A stretch of 64,000 nt of DNA from Athripsodes cinereus (lineage: Eukaryota; Arthropoda; Insecta; Trichoptera; Leptoceridae), in assembly GCA_947579605.1 (NCBI GenBank), contig OX388318.1, positions 5,642,001 through 5,706,000 on the forward strand, given 5' to 3'. How positions within the stretch are numbered: position 1 is the first letter of the stretch; each line of letters starts with the position of its first letter. The position numbers and the translations under genes are program-made. This document shows positions 23,813 through 36,031 of the stretch, in pieces. The notes under the pieces were generated by a model. That model saw only the letters and a list, made by a program, of their open reading frames with translations. It was not told where the DNA came from and made no database searches.

Positions 23813-24238
23813 TATAATGGGCCACTTGCAGATTTTTTTTTATTACATAAAATTGTAAATTAGTATGAAAGAAACACAACTACAATTTATTTTAATTTTT
23901 CTTGAACTATTTTCTTAGATATTAGCTTTTAAAAATTAGATTTTCTGGGAATGATCAAAAACGATATGGCGGCACTGTGACGTCATGGAGTCCCATGTTT
24001 GTATGAGATTATAATCTGTGGTTGCGAAAGTTTCTATGATTCACGGGACTCCGTGACGTCATCAGCTGTATAGAGTGTTTTGCAAAACGTCAAAAATATT
24101 GGGTTTTATTTTTGGAAATTCCCCATAATTAAGATATTTAAAAAAATTTAACTGACATATTTCTGTTTTCTGACCTCAAATTCACTGAATTCGATTAATT
24201 TTATTAAAATCCCCCACGACTGCAAGTGGCCCATTATA
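23813..24238. mobile_element. MITE-H: 426-bp inverted-repeat element
   Basis: Ends with TATAATGGGCCACTTGCAG (23,813-23,831) and its exact complement (24,220-24,238). The outer TA on each side could be a 2-bp target duplication, as for Tc1/mariner-type elements, but it could equally be part of the inverted repeat. Inside is a second inverted pair (TGACGTCATGGAGTCCCATG and CACGGGACTCCGTGACGTCA, about 23,980-24,062). No transposase frame; non-autonomous. Confidence 0.85.
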
Positions 24239-25044
24239 ATATGCCAGGATAGAGACTCTCCCTTCATTCTATTGTTTTTTTTAATGATATCTCTTTTGTG
24301 TTTTTGTGCTTTTTTATCCATTTTTCCTGCTGAAATCGCCTTGGCCAAAAGCTAGTATGGACTCAGTGCAGGGTGATATTTTTAGAATAATAATAATAGA
24401 AGATTATTACTTAGACAGAGAGCGTATTTTGTCTTTTGTCTGTATTTAAATTTGTTCTATTGTTAAAAATTGAATGGTAATAATAAAATCGCACGTATAC
24501 TTATTTAGAGTGTATAGCCCTTCAAATCTTCCACTGTACCTACAAAATATTATGATTATTAGACATGTATATATGCTTGTATGTATGTATCTTATCTTGT
24601 TACGGGTAGGTACCTACATATATGTAATATAACATTTAACAACTCTATGTTCTATGGTTGCGTGTTCGTTAGTTTTTTTTTCAAACTTAAAATTGGAATT
24701 ATGGAACCTTTGAAGATGTATACCGACTTAGCTCTTCGTGATGAAAAGATTTTCATTATATTTTGTGATATTTTTATTTTAGTTGCCAGATTACAGAAGC
24801 CGTTTTACGTAATGGTGAGAACTGTTGTACAATATTAAAGAAAATAATGTAAATTCTAGAATCAGTATTAGGAATTTTTTCACAATTTGGTAAATATTTA
24901 GTAGTAAGCAAACCATATTACTACTGTATAAAGTTTGTAAGAATCACGATATTTTGTTGTAAAAACTCAAAAGTACTCTCGCCAACTGTATTGTTCCATG
25001 TTTAAACATTATGGTGATATAATCTCACTAACATTATGGTGTGT
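24239..25044. other. AT-rich intergenic, nothing recognised
   Basis: No supported gene. The 85-residue frame at 24.58-24.84 kb has no recognisable motif. Confidence 0.45.
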
Positions 25045-25140
25045 GAAATGAATACAGAGGGCACAGGACCGCGACGTTTAGAAGAGGCCTATATCCAGCA
25101 GTGAAGAGATGGCTGATCAGTAAGTAAGTAAGTAAGTAAC
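25045..25140 (+). mobile_element. LINE/SINE 3' end with TAAG tail
   Basis: GAAGAGGCCTATATCCAGCA, then GTGAAGAGATGGCTGATCAG and a (TAAG)n tail. The motif 'GAGGCCTATxTCCAGCAGTG...GGCTGAT' plus a tetranucleotide tail is the well-known terminus of an insect non-LTR family. No coding part is retained beyond the last few codons. Confidence 0.7.
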
Positions 25141-27114
25141 ATTATGTTAGCGTATAAACTCACCCTCGTGTATAGTTCAAACACCAATTATTATTATTAT
25201 ACGAGTGTTCGTGATAAGTAATAGAGCTTGATTGTGACAATGAAAAAATGGTTTTCCTCTATTTATCTTCCAAGTGACTTTATTAATATCGCTTACTGGT
25301 ATTTGGAGATACTCGACTCCATCATCAGGCGATTAGAAAAAAGTGAGAATATATGAACTTAACCGTAGATTAACGTCTGAAACTCATGAAAAAGAATGAT
25401 ATAAGAGCTGCGTTGTTTTGAATTTTTCGGCATTTGATCAAATTCATCTATAATTTAGCAAAGCAGATTAGTGAGTGAGTACCTACCTATTCCATACTTA
25501 AAATTCTTCTATTCATTGGTCATAATATAAAGAATATCTCACAAGGTTACTTTTAATTGAATGTTTCATGATAATGTTGTTTAATTTCACTGCAAAGCAC
25601 TTGCAATTGAGTGAATTTTGATATTTTATTTATTTATTTTATTCATCACTTGGTTACAAAATTTCAATTTAACACAAAGTATCATAAAGATATCAGTTAT
25701 TATTAAAATTGTTATATATTATTTATTATATTTTTTTTTACTCCTTTACACTTATAATGTTCACGAATGGTTTTACTACATTATACCTATACATTATAAC
25801 TACACATTATAACTATACTACCATTTCTATTTCTGTTTTAATTGGCACGACAATACTTAATTAAGATCTTAAAATTATTTATGGTCTTTTGTATCATGTT
25901 ATGTTTATGATGGATTCACAAGATATTCTGCATCCTATGTATAACAATAAAAATAAACACTATTCGTACAAAATATTATTGTGGTATGATTCCAATTAAA
26001 ACTTTTGTTCTTCTGAAATATAGATATTTTACAACAGGTAGGTATTGCATTCTATAGTCATGTAGTGAGTCCAATAAATGATCAATTCATTCTCCAATCA
26101 CCCTGTTTATGCCGTGTATCATAATTAATTTAATAAATATTTTAATCTATTCCTTTGCTTATTTATATATCCGTTCATATTACCTTTTTTATTTCTTTTT
26201 TAATATCTGGCAATCCACCCGAAACGAGTGATTTCTGATAACCGCTTTTTACCAGATAATGTATAATCATAATCACTAATGCCTCTTTTTGAGCTCGTAC
26301 TTAAATTAAACAAATAAAATATGAACAAACACATAATATATTGAAATGTTTTAGTCATCTAATTTGAATATTTCATTTTACGTGCTTTGCCAAAACACTG
26401 TAATTTAAATTTAGAATTCCAAAAATTGCATTCTATGAAGTGACCGAAGATCTTATTTTTGAAGAATAGATTGGAATCTTTGAAGGATCAAGGAACAAAA
26501 ATTTGTGTATGTTGTATTTCGAGCGTGCGTTTGATTGTTATTTTTATCATTATTTCCTGAGCAATATTGAATTTAAATCTAGTATTACATACATTTGTAT
26601 ACCTAATATTTATTACACGTGTCTTAGATACTGTATATAGGTTTTTTAATATTATATATCTTATTTTTATGAAAATAACCAACAGATTTGTTGTAATATA
26701 AAAGTTTTTTTAACAATCGATTGTAAATTTGTTTTTATTAAAATTTGTGCATAAAAGGAAAAAGGATACGGCGCAAATTATACATATTCATTGATATTAC
26801 ACAATGTCAGTGTTCTATGTTAACAGTGTTTATTTTTTCATGAAATAGTATTCATTGTTTCAGTATTTGCTTAATAAATAAATAAGCTAAGGACCTTGCT
26901 TGTTTCAGTTGTTAAATTGCTATAATTTTCACAATTTTGTCTATGAAAAACAACTTAATCAAAACTTGTTCAGAGTTTTTGTGTCATATCAAATTAATAA
27001 GCACGTAAAAAACGTATTTTTAGTCCTTTTTTTAATCTGAAGTCGTCAAATTATAGTCCATTACCTACACATTTTATTCACGAGTAATTATAATGTGACT
27101 TAAGTATGTATAGT
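25141..27114. other. AT-rich intergenic; one LINE-F tail scrap near 25.65 kb
   Basis: TTGGTTACAAAATTTCAATT and GTATCATAAAGATATCAGTT (25,651-25,701) match the outer tail segment at 12.42-12.50 and 42.54-42.60 kb. The rest has no supported feature. Confidence 0.45.
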
Positions 27115-27345
27115 GAGTTACAATCCATTGGATTGGTCTGCAATGAGTTTGGATTTTCTTCTCCATTCCTCCCTATTTTCTACTAGTCTCTTTAATTCTG
27201 CGACAGTTCATGTCCTCTTCACTTGATCCATATAGGTGTCTCTTGGTTGGCCTATACCATTTCTGCCTTCGGTCTTGCCCTCCGCGTTGGTGATGAGCAG
27301 GCCCGGGGTGACTAATGTTGTGGCCAATCCAGTTTGCTCACCGTT
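27115..27345 (-). mobile_element. LINE-B fragment (minus), C-terminal tail
   Basis: The complement carries the LINE-B end: 'WIGHN', then a basic 'GRGRP' region, a 'MDQ.KRT' segment and 'REEWRRK', followed by CAGACCAATCCAATGGATTG and TAACTCA. The same 3' end is at 35.95 and 54.70 kb. Frame-broken. Confidence 0.8.
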
Positions 27346-27704
27346 GGCTGATTTTTTTAAGGAGATACTACCTACTTTCGCCTAAAATACGTTAACAATA
27401 ATGTATTTTTCATATACGAGAACAATTTATATTATGAACAGTTAAGACTTATCTTATTTTTCTTCAGAGACAATCATTTTCATATCTTAAGAAGATTGGC
27501 TACGAAATTAAGTTGTAAGAACTTTATGACAGGATATGTAAAAAATTATGGTCATCCACAGCAATCTCAGTAGAGTGGGTATAAACTATACAATCTAATA
27601 AATAGTTCAGTACGTTCGCATATATGTATGTTTATGTACCTATCCTTTATGGACATTGTAATTAGACAAGAGATGTGTAATATAATACATAACAATCTAA
27701 TACT

Positions 27705-27960
27705 TGAGAGGGTGTATTTACCTGAAAGACGGGGTGTAAGAAATCGCGGACGTCCAAGAACTAGGTGGCTTGACAACGTGGATCAACAACTCAAGGACGG
27801 TCGCGTGTTAAGTAAGAGAAATCGGCGTGCATGTATGAAAACTTGATGAATGTGGAGGAAACGAAATAAGTATGAAAGAATAATAGATCAACATGGCATT
27901 CCGTTCTCTATGCCTACCTCACCTGGGACATGGCGTGAGGGTATAGGTAGATAGATAGAT
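27705..27960 (+). mobile_element. LINE-C fragment, C-terminal tail and 3' end
   Basis: Encodes VYLPERRGVRNRGRPRTRWL, then DNVDQQLKDGRVLSKRNRRA and CMKT before a stop. The 3' end continues through CTACCTCACCTGGGACATGG, CGTGAGGGTATAG and a GATA-type tail. This tail closely parallels those of LINE-A and element D. Confidence 0.88.
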
Positions 27961-28714
27961 AAATCACCAATATTTCACAACAGGTCATGGTAGAACATGG
28001 ATTTGGCTGACAAAAATAATTGCCATTTTTAAACAATATCCTCCAATTTTCACCATTTCGTTGGAATGTGCTTATACTAACTGCTGAATACAAATCACTC
28101 ATACCGGGTGGAATGCCTATCAAGAATAATAATTATTCTAACTGCTTATGTTTATTTGTCAATTTGATGTTCCTGAACGAAACCGAGTAAAACTACGCTG
28201 GTATAGGTATAATAGTATTTTATGTAGAATCATTATCATTTTATCTAAATTATAATGGGCTGTATACGAAAATTGAACGCTATAGAGGTGTCTGAATATT
28301 TGTACACATTATTAATATGCTAATTTAAGCGGAATATCATACAGAGATAACGAATGCATTAATAATTATTATTATTCTATGCCATTATGGCAAAAATAAT
28401 AATGTTTGCAAATTACAATATTTTTAAGAGGGACACAAAAAGACAATTTGTTTTTAGTCGACTACTGTTTTTATTAGATATTAAAATGCTTGAATATTTT
28501 TTTGTAATGGCAACTGTAAAAAATGTATAATTAACTTTAAAGATTAAAACAATATAAGTACATTATGCGTGCCTACCCACATTGATATCTCCAGAGCATA
28601 TTGTTCCCAAGACTAGATGCCAAGTGTCCTCAAGCCTTCGTTAGGTGACAAATTTCCATTTTATTTTTAAGTTATGAGTTTCTTACTATTTCGATTGAAT
28701 TTGATTGAAGTAGG

Positions 28715-28935
28715 TACTCGTAGACGTGGTTGCTCAAGGATCAAATTGCTAGATCACGTAGACTAGATCTTCTAGGATGGATACGTGCTGAGTACTATAA
28801 ATAGGAATATAAGATGCCATGTATGAGGAACTATATGAAAATTCCCGGAGCGAAAAGCGTGTGCAAGAACATGAATAAATGACACTCATACTTTCTGTCT
28901 ACCCTGCAATAAAGGTGGCGTGATGGGATAATAAT
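28715..28935 (+). mobile_element. LINE-A decayed fragment
   Basis: CTCGTAGACGTGGTTGCTCA, AGGATCAAATTGCTAGATCA and the closing GGCGTGATGGGATAATAAT follow the LINE-A layout from 'RRRGCSRIKW' to the end, with frequent changes. Old and dead. Confidence 0.75.
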
Positions 28936-29039
28936 TTTTGCATATTAATAATGTTTCGCAAATAACTATGTTTTTTTCTAGTAAATTGGTTCACAGTATG
29001 TAAGCGTAAGCGTTACAAATAATGATACAATATTGCTGA

Positions 29040-29105
29040 TCTATACGGCGTTCCGTTCTCTCTGCCTACCCCACTTGGGATACGGCGTGAGGGAATAGTA
29101 TAGTA
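29040..29105 (+). mobile_element. LINE-C 3' end only
   Basis: CCGTTCTCTCTGCCTACCCC, ACTTGGGATACGGCGTGAGG and GAATAGTATAG: the last 60 bases of LINE-C without coding sequence. Confidence 0.75.
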
Positions 29106-30627
29106 TATTGTTGGTTTTATACTCGTATGGTTTTTTTTTATCTCTTTTATATTGTATTTTTGCTCTGTACTTTTCATACTTTTATGGTTTTGTATGCTTA
29201 TTTTATGTCCATTCTTGAGTGGTTCTTTTATTTAATTTTTAGATTATGAGAGTCGTGTTATAAGCAAGAGCTCTGCTCAATTTTAAAGGAGTGAATTATA
29301 ATTATACTGTGTTTAAATTGTGCATATTATTTAATAATTGTAAATATTCCTCAATAAAAAAAATAAATGTACAAATATCTTGTATTGGATTATGGTAAAA
29401 ACACGTGTTTTCATTTTTGTATTTCGATGGCGTGCATAGTAAAAGATGTGCATATTATATTTTCTGGTGTTCAAAATAAGCTACTTATTTGTTTGTATGA
29501 ACTCAATTTTCCTCTAGGCTAAAATGAAATTAAGTAATTAATCTAAAAGTTAATGACTAGGTAGGCGACTTCACCGTAAAAAGCATTGATCATAATTTTG
29601 ACGTTATAAATCATCACCATATATAATAATATATCGTGATTTTTTATACGAGAATAGCATGATTTTAATCGAAATTCAAGTAAGTTATTACATATTTGCT
29701 ATTATTATTATTATTGTCAATAGGTAGGTATATAATTCTGAGAAGTGTTGTTAATCTGTTTTCATGTGTTGCATAGTCTACTTGTTCCATTGTTGGTGCC
29801 TTCCAATTAGTCCCCCAGCCGCCTGTATCAAGAGGTGTCAGTCGGGAGAGCCTTAAATTAAGGATACTTATACATCTGATCTCTAAAATCATTCTATGAT
29901 TGAAATTTTTAAAGTCAAGACTAACCACCAATCATCGTAAATGAAAAATATAAAATTATAATGCAAAGAATTTTGTCACTGATGTATTTAGTCTTCAAAA
30001 TTACGTCTCTAGCTTTTAGCATTCTTCTTCGAAACATGACATGAATAATAAATAAACTCTTCTTTTTCAAAGTGATTCTGCGTTAATTTATCATCTTTTC
30101 CCATGACCCATGACATTCCTAATCTTATATATTGTGAATGGATATGTAGTGTTGTTTTTGGCAAATATTATCCCAAATAATAGGCTTTTGGCTTTTGGGT
30201 ATTCCATATCGTCGTCTTGAAGGTTCTCGACGTTTCAGCGCTCTTGTAGGTACATGATCATGGCACAGCCGAAAGCCGATTACCTGTAGAAGTCACCATG
30301 GAAACTTCAAAAAAAGTTTTTGTAAATTCTAGAAAAGTGGTGAGCCAGGATTATCATTTCATCTTAATTACTTTAGTTAATATTTCGTAAAATATATATT
30401 AATTTTTATTTCTAAATAATTTTCTTTCATTTTATGCATGCAACATAAACCTAAGTAGGTACCTACCTGCATACACACCCGGATAGAACATTTCTGAAAT
30501 TCCAATAAATTCCAAAAAACGAAACAAATCTCGAGTATTAAGTTATTTGCAAATTAATAAAGTCACAAGTGGAATTACGTAATATTTCGACTCATTTTAA
30601 TTTATCACCATAATGAAGTTCCGTCAT
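29106..30627. other. AT-rich intergenic, nothing recognised
   Basis: Only short frames. A patch near 30.21-30.25 kb (TCTCGACGTTTCAGCGC) resembles interspersed hairpin repeats but no partner arm is evident. Confidence 0.45.
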
Positions 30628-30706
30628 AAACTCAAGCTTTTAGCTTACTCTGAAAGGTGTATAAAGTTGTATTTGGGTTTATAATAAAAACCCAGATACC
30701 TACATA
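30628..30706 (+). mobile_element. SINE-2 fragment (body and tail)
   Basis: ACTCAAGCTTTTAGCTTACT, then GAAAGGTGTATAAAGTTGTA, GGGTTTATAATAAAAACCCA and GATACC match the 3' half of SINE-2. Head missing. Confidence 0.8.
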
Positions 30707-31442
30707 TTTATTTGTTATGGATTCATCTCATAACTACCGTCCGCGGTACATACTCCCTTAAAATCAACACTATAAGTAAGATGTTTTGTGGTATATATTT
30801 TACATCATAGTCAGATATTATATACACCTACTATATATTATATATTTAGGTATAAATGTATATATGTGTAGGTATATATATATTATTTACTGAAAGGTGT
30901 TTTATTTTTTGTTGAACAACAACAGCGCAAGGTGGACAAACTAGTTCCAAGTTCCGAAACAGAAAGGTATCAACGCAAAGAGGGTAACCAAACAATGCTT
31001 AATTAAAAAATAGAAAAAAATTAAAGTCATTCAATTGAAATGAATTAATTTATCAACTTATGCAAAACGAGCAATCTGAAAATTATGCTCTTCCAAATTT
31101 GACAAATAAAAAAAAATTAAAATCTGCAAAACTAATTACTTATTTCAAAATTGAATAGCTCAACAGAAATCTTAAAACAAAATGGAAAAGGGAATGTTTT
31201 ATAAATATATATATATTAATTGTAAAAGTTTTGCTTTTACTTTTACTTATAACCATTTTAAGTGATGTTTTGCTTCTTGTAAGCAGTACCTACCTAAATA
31301 ATTGGTTTAAGTATTATCTTCTCCCCTTCTTTAAACGAAATTTACTTTTTAATGAGGTTAATACAATATAATACAGGTACCAAATAATACAATATACTAG
31401 TGCAATGAAATATTCTTTTATTAAATAATGAAAGAATATCTG
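30707..31442. other. AT-rich intergenic, nothing recognised
   Basis: Dense TA dinucleotide-like sequence near 30.80-30.90 kb; otherwise nothing supported. Confidence 0.5.
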
Positions 31443-31670
31443 ACGGCCGGTGTGGCGTGGAGGTAACGCTCTTGCTTTTGAGTCACGAGGTCCCGGGCTC
31501 GATTCCCGGCCAGGGCAAAGTAAAGAATGACCTTTTTAAAATTGTCTTGGGTCTGGATGTTACATATATACACGTGTTTAGTGCATTGTATATGTGTGTA
31601 TCGTCGTGTTAGTACCCATAATACAAGACTCTTAATTTGGGACTAGCTCGATCTGTGTGTTTTATATAAA
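31443..31670 (+). mobile_element. SINE-1 copy 5 (best preserved)
   Basis: tRNA-like head GGCCGGTGTGGCGTGGAGG with the A-box region at 31,453-31,463 and a B box GGCTCGATTCC at 31,496-31,506, 33 nt apart. The flanking GGTCCCGGG/TTCCCGGCC complementarity resembles a T-arm. The body is GAATGACCTTTTTAAAATTG, GGGTCTGGATGTTACATA, then CGTCGTGTTAGTACCC. I read the core as about 185 bases, ending near 31,627. Tail similarity to the minus copy at 12.55-12.71 kb ends there. Confidence 0.92.
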
Positions 31671-32504
31671 AAAATCTATTAAAATTGAGATTATTATTAT
31701 TTATGTTAATTTGTGGTCACCCTACACTATCGAACACTGATTGAGACATGAAACAACTTTAATAACACATACCTACTACACTCTCCACAAGAAATGTTAT
31801 TTTTTTATATTTAGGTAGGTAGGTAGGTATATATGTATCGTGATAATATACACTTTACAGATGCTTATATACATAGTGCGTAACGCATACATACATACAT
31901 ACATACAATATACATATCTACATTTATACAACATGAGAAATTATTCAACATAACGAATAAACTCATATAGAGGTACTCACCTGCAAATTCTCATTGATTC
32001 ATTTTTTACAGATATTTAACTATGAATAGGTACAGAAATGTTTCTATTTTAGCTGACTTCAATGTAGTTGTAAAGTAAATTCAATACATTTGATTCAATC
32101 ACAGGTCTTTCTTTATATTAAAATTTCCAATATGGTGGATTGCACAGAAAGTCAACAATTGCAAGGCATTATATTTGAACAACCTGTCCATGTTGCATTA
32201 AAAGTCCCTTCGTTCCTTCAAATCTTCAATGCAAAATTAATTTGCATTTTTAACATTATTGGTTTATTGATTAAACAATCGATTATTATATTGATACCTA
32301 TAGATATTAACAAATATTAGTATTCAAACAAAATTTCTTTAAATATTTTAGACAAAAATAGAAATGTGCTGTTTTCTCAATTTCAATGTTCTTGGACTGA
32401 TAAAGAATTTTGTAGGCAAAATTATTATAGGCCCTTAATTATTGTATTTATAAGTCAGATTTTTATATTCATTTACTCTATACTTTTAAAGACAATAACT
32501 GGTG
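31671..32504. other. Intergenic with short microsatellites
   Basis: (TAGG)n at about 31,813-31,830 and (CATA)n at about 31,886-31,907. No supported gene. Confidence 0.6.
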
Positions 32505-32575
32505 AGTTTCCGGTAAAGAATAGAATTCCCACTCTTTTCTATCTGTTTTCTCATAGTAAAATATCAAGAAGCTCT
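32505..32575 (+). mobile_element. Element D, 5' part
   Basis: GGTGAGTTTCCGGTAAAGAA, TTCCCACTCTTTTCTAT and a following TTTTCTCATAG match the first 60 bases of the 51.15 kb copy. The 3' part is absent. Confidence 0.55.
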
Positions 32576-32639
32576 TCTCCAAACCTCATCCCTGTAAATA
32601 GCCATCAGGAAAAATAGCATATCGCTTCTCCATCTCCCA

Positions 32640-32745
32640 TAAATATAATATTATTATTATTATTATTATTTGGATGATTTGTAAAGCGCCGTTTTGTGAA
32701 AAAAAATCCATCTCAAGGGCGCTCTTTGCTAACTAAGGTTGTGCT
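32640..32745 (-). mobile_element. LINE-E 3' tail (minus)
   Basis: An ATTATT tail, then TTTGTAAAGCGCCGTTTTGT and ATCTCAAGGGCGCTC, the complement of the LINE-E 3' UTR (GCGCCCTTGAGATGG, GGCGC). Similar tails are at 41.4, 45.05 and 50.37 kb. Confidence 0.7.
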
Positions 32746-33829
32746 TGGATTATTCCGTGAGAACTATAAGTTAGAGAAATGAACAAATTTAGGTTCATGT
32801 CAGAGATTTGTACCAAAAAAATAAGACTTTGAGAATAGGTGACTTATAGAATTGCTGAGTTGAAGTTGATAAACGTCTTATACATGATGTTTTACAGGTA
32901 CCTACCTACAGTACCTACCTACCTTTTACAGGACACTTGAAACTTTCAGAATAAAGTGTGCGATGTGTTCTATTCCAGATACTGCACAAATAATGGGCTC
33001 CAAGACTTATTGCTGAATTTAAGACACGTATCTAAATTTTACTTTTTATTACCCACCTAAGAGCATTATTTTTTCTGACTTATATATTTTTACAAAAACA
33101 GTAGACGTCCAATTCTATTCCGGGTATCTAAAAGATTTTGAATTTTTATTCTTATGCAGGTATATGTTCTGTAGGTATTTATTTATTTTCTTTGTAACAT
33201 CTTATAGTTACCTATGTTATAACAACGCTGTCTACCCCCATACAAAACCAAAAAGGAATAATATTCAATATAGTGTCCCGCTGGGAACGATTTTTGACGG
33301 TCATTTCTCGGATTTACAATAATTTTACGACAATACTTTTAAAATAACAATACCCATATGTATAAAAAAATAACTTGTTAAAATAAGATGCTATAATAAA
33401 TCATCGTTATTTAAAACTGTTATTTATTTATTTATCATGTTTTTATTGTTGTTAGTTATTATTGCATAATCATTCGATTTATTTCATCTATAGGGTTGAA
33501 TTGATACATCGCCATCGTTAAATACGTCACATATAAAAAAGTTGTATATTGTTTGTACTTGTTTTGTAGAACTCCATATTGACAAAAAATTTAAAACACC
33601 GTACTTAAGTTTAACAAATATTTTGTCAATGTGACTTTGGTTTCGATATGTAATGTCATTATCTAAACAAAGATCTTTGACTTTCAAAACTACATTACAT
33701 GTCATGACCCAGACATGTCTAAGTTAGGAATATCGTTTTTTCGTTCTGTATGATGGAGATTATAATATTGTCATAAAATATTAGAACACAATGCGTCATT
33801 TTATAGAGCAAACAAGTCTTGTTTCTATG
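32746..33829. other. Intergenic; hairpin-family scrap at 33.63 kb
   Basis: 33,631-33,672 (TTTCGATATGTAATGTCATT) resembles the inner part of the inverted repeats at 38.85 and 39.65 kb. Otherwise nothing supported. Confidence 0.4.
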
Positions 33830-33965
33830 ATAAGGCTTTTGGTGTCACAGGGCCCGTCATCTGGAACCGACTCCCCGATGACCCTCGTAAAAACCAATCA
33901 ATAACAACGCAAGTTGAAGACATCGCTCTTCCAACATAGTTTATCGCGCCCTTGAAGTGGATATT
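33830..33965 (+). mobile_element. LINE-E decayed coding relic
   Basis: Translating across small errors gives 'FGVTGPVIWNRLPDDPRKNQ', matching 'FSVAGPTAWNRLPADLRKNQ' of the 4.6 kb copy. A diverged continuation ends in GCGCCCTTGAAGTGG, the LINE-E 3' UTR. One stop and indels; old. Confidence 0.75.
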
Positions 33966-34554
33966 ATGTTATACATATTATATTTTCGTACATTTCTATG
34001 AAGAAACGAATAAAAATAAGAGTATGCAATGTCTACAATAAATATTAATAAATTTAATTTTCATACATAGCTCATTTTTATCTACGCTCTTGATTCAAAT
34101 TCAAAAATCGTTCCAATAAGTGGTGTTCGTAGAACTAAAAATATTTAAATGAAAACAATATTTTAACAAGAATACGATTGGAATAAAAATGTTTGAAATT
34201 TAAATATCGAACGAAAACTCATTTTAAAAACAAATTCATGTAAATTTAAAATAAAAACGGTAGGTAGGTAGGTAGGTACCAACAACAATAATAATGTTAT
34301 TTTAGCGAGAAGTTTTGAATACGTAATTCGTTGTATGTGAATGTATTGTACAGTATATTCATATTGTGTGTTTGCTAAGTTAGTACAGTGGTACCCCCGC
34401 GGTGCGACCATATAGATGTCGTTAATCACAAGACAAGGCAATATACAAACCACCTGACATAGTTGTAAAACAACAAATGTTACTTTTGCACCAAATTCTA
34501 AATTGTAAATAGCTTTCCAAAATAATAATAGTTGCACTAATGTACCACTAAAAA

Positions 34555-34700
34555 AAGAAGTGAAGAGCAACCTCAACGTTTACGAACTGGCTTTGAGCTA
34601 GCTTAAGTGGTTACTTTCGGTGTCCATGGACAACGTTTCCAATTCCGGCTCTACCATTCGGGAAATAGATTTAATGCAAGCCAATAGGAGCAACCATTTT
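34555..34700 (+). mobile_element. Copy of fold-back element G unit
   Basis: AGTGAAGAGCAACCTCAACG, ACGAACTGGCTTTGAGCTAG and TTTCGGTGTCCATGGACAAC match the unit repeated inside the 40.24-40.80 kb insertion. A CCAATAGGAGCAACC-like end is present near 34,680. A single, diverged unit. Confidence 0.7.
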
Positions 34701-35304
34701 TATTTGAGAATCTTACAAATAGTTTTACAATATTTTTGACAATAACTATATGTAGTCATGATATTTTCTTTAAAATATTAAATAAAATTTGCATTACCAA
34801 AAATAATGGTTTGGAGATCTTTCCAATTTATATTAGGTGCATTGCTCAAGCCTTAAGCACGTCTTTTGACATTTTCTTATTTTTATTCATTAGGTACTCT
34901 TTTGTACTTTGATTATTTACTAATAAATATTATTTTCTATTGATTTAACATTGATGTTTTTGGTATGCAGCAGCGAAGGATGTTATTATTCCCAGTTGAC
35001 ATTTCTAGTGACAGCTCTATGTACTAGTGGACGTCGTGCATTGAATCGTGTTGTGTTGTGTATGGTGGGTGATGCTGAACACTCTTTCAACTCACAACCC
35101 TGAGCTTACAATATATGTACAATATGTATGTAAACACATTATATATTATTATTTCAAAAGTACAATAACATTGGTTTCAATGTAGTGTGGTATAGTACAA
35201 GAAATGAATCTTGCTGGTTACTAAAAAATCAACTACGGAACTTAAAAATAAGGAAAACAGAAGGTGTCGCTATTTTGAAATATATGAACAATTTGGCGAA
35301 ATAA
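34701..35304. other. Intergenic, nothing recognised
   Basis: No supported feature. Confidence 0.5.
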
Positions 35305-35371
35305 CAAAGATGAATGTAAATAAGTTAAGATGGTTTGGGCATGTGGAAAAAATTAATGAGGACAGAATGAC
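35305..35371 (+). mobile_element. LINE-A host copy, left piece
   Basis: Encodes MNVNKLRWFGHVEKINEDRM and then breaks at GAATGACC. The sequence resumes at 35,988 with the next LINE-A bases after a 25-base gap, so the intervening LINE-B is an insertion into this copy. Confidence 0.88.
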
Positions 35372-35985
35372 CTGAGCATCAAACAAGTAAGTGAATTCTT
35401 GTACCTGGGCAGCAGAATAAACCAGGATGGACGCTCCAAATCGGAAATTGTAAGCAGAATAAACCAGGCAAGGATTGCCTTTAACAAAAAATCAAAGATA
35501 TTGGAATCCCCAAATATTGACTTAAGCGTAAGGAAGAACCTTACTAAAGCCCTTGTATGGAGCATTCTGCTTTATGGTTGTGAGACATGGACCATCAGCA
35601 AGAGTGAAAGCGGACGGTTGGCGGCCTTTGAGATGTGGTGCTACAGACGCATGCTCAAGATCCATTGGTCGGAGCACGTCGAAAATGAAGAAGTATTAAC
35701 CAGGGTAGGCGAAAAAAGGCAACTCCTTAAGAGAATCAGCCAACAACGAGCTAACTGGATTGGCCACAACATCAGGCATCCAGGACTACTCATCGCCATC
35801 GCAGAGGGTAAGACCGAGGGGACAAATGGCAGAGGCCGACCAAGAGAAGCATATATGGACCAACTGAAGAGAGACATGAACTGTGGCTCATACGTAGGGC
35901 TAAAAAGACTGGCTGAGAATAGAGACGAATGGAGAAGAAAAACCAAACTCGTTGCAGACCAATCCAGTGGATTGTAACTCATTAT
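35372..35985 (+). mobile_element. LINE-B, longest coding fragment (RT C-terminal region, dead)
   Basis: An open frame of about 200 codons runs from about 35,373 to the TAA at about 35,976. It begins 'LSIKQVSEFLYLGSRINQDG', i.e. just downstream of the reverse transcriptase palm. It continues through SEIVSRINQARIAFNKKSK, SILLYGCETWTISKSE, AFEMWCYRRMLKIHWSEHV, QQRANWIGHNIRH and GRGRPREAYMDQL to RLAENRDEWRR. This order is the C-terminal thumb/tail region common to many arthropod non-LTR retrotransposon proteins; I cannot place the clade safely. The fingers and palm with the catalytic aspartates and the endonuclease are missing. The uninterrupted frame suggests a fairly young insertion. The antisense frame of 133 codons is a shadow. 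Confidence 0.9.
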
Positions 35986-35987
35986 AC

Positions 35988-36031
35988 ATGGTGCTCGGAG
36001 ACGTGGACCTCCGAGAATCAAATGGCATGAT
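35988..36031 (+). mobile_element. LINE-A host copy, middle piece
   Basis: ATGGTGCTCGGAGACGTGGA, then CCTCCGAGAATCAAATGGCA (GARRRGPPRIKW), resumes the LINE-A copy begun at 35,305 and is broken again by SINE-2. Confidence 0.88.

Noticed and set aside
31443..31520. Functional tRNA gene
   Set aside because: A and B boxes are present, but the acceptor stem does not close and the sequence continues into a repeated SINE body and tail.
34163..34576. 137-codon hydrophobic minus-strand frame (receptor-like composition)
   Set aside because: It opens with TTG inside the element G copy, has no conserved receptor motif, and hydrophobic runs are expected from T-rich antisense of AT-rich DNA.
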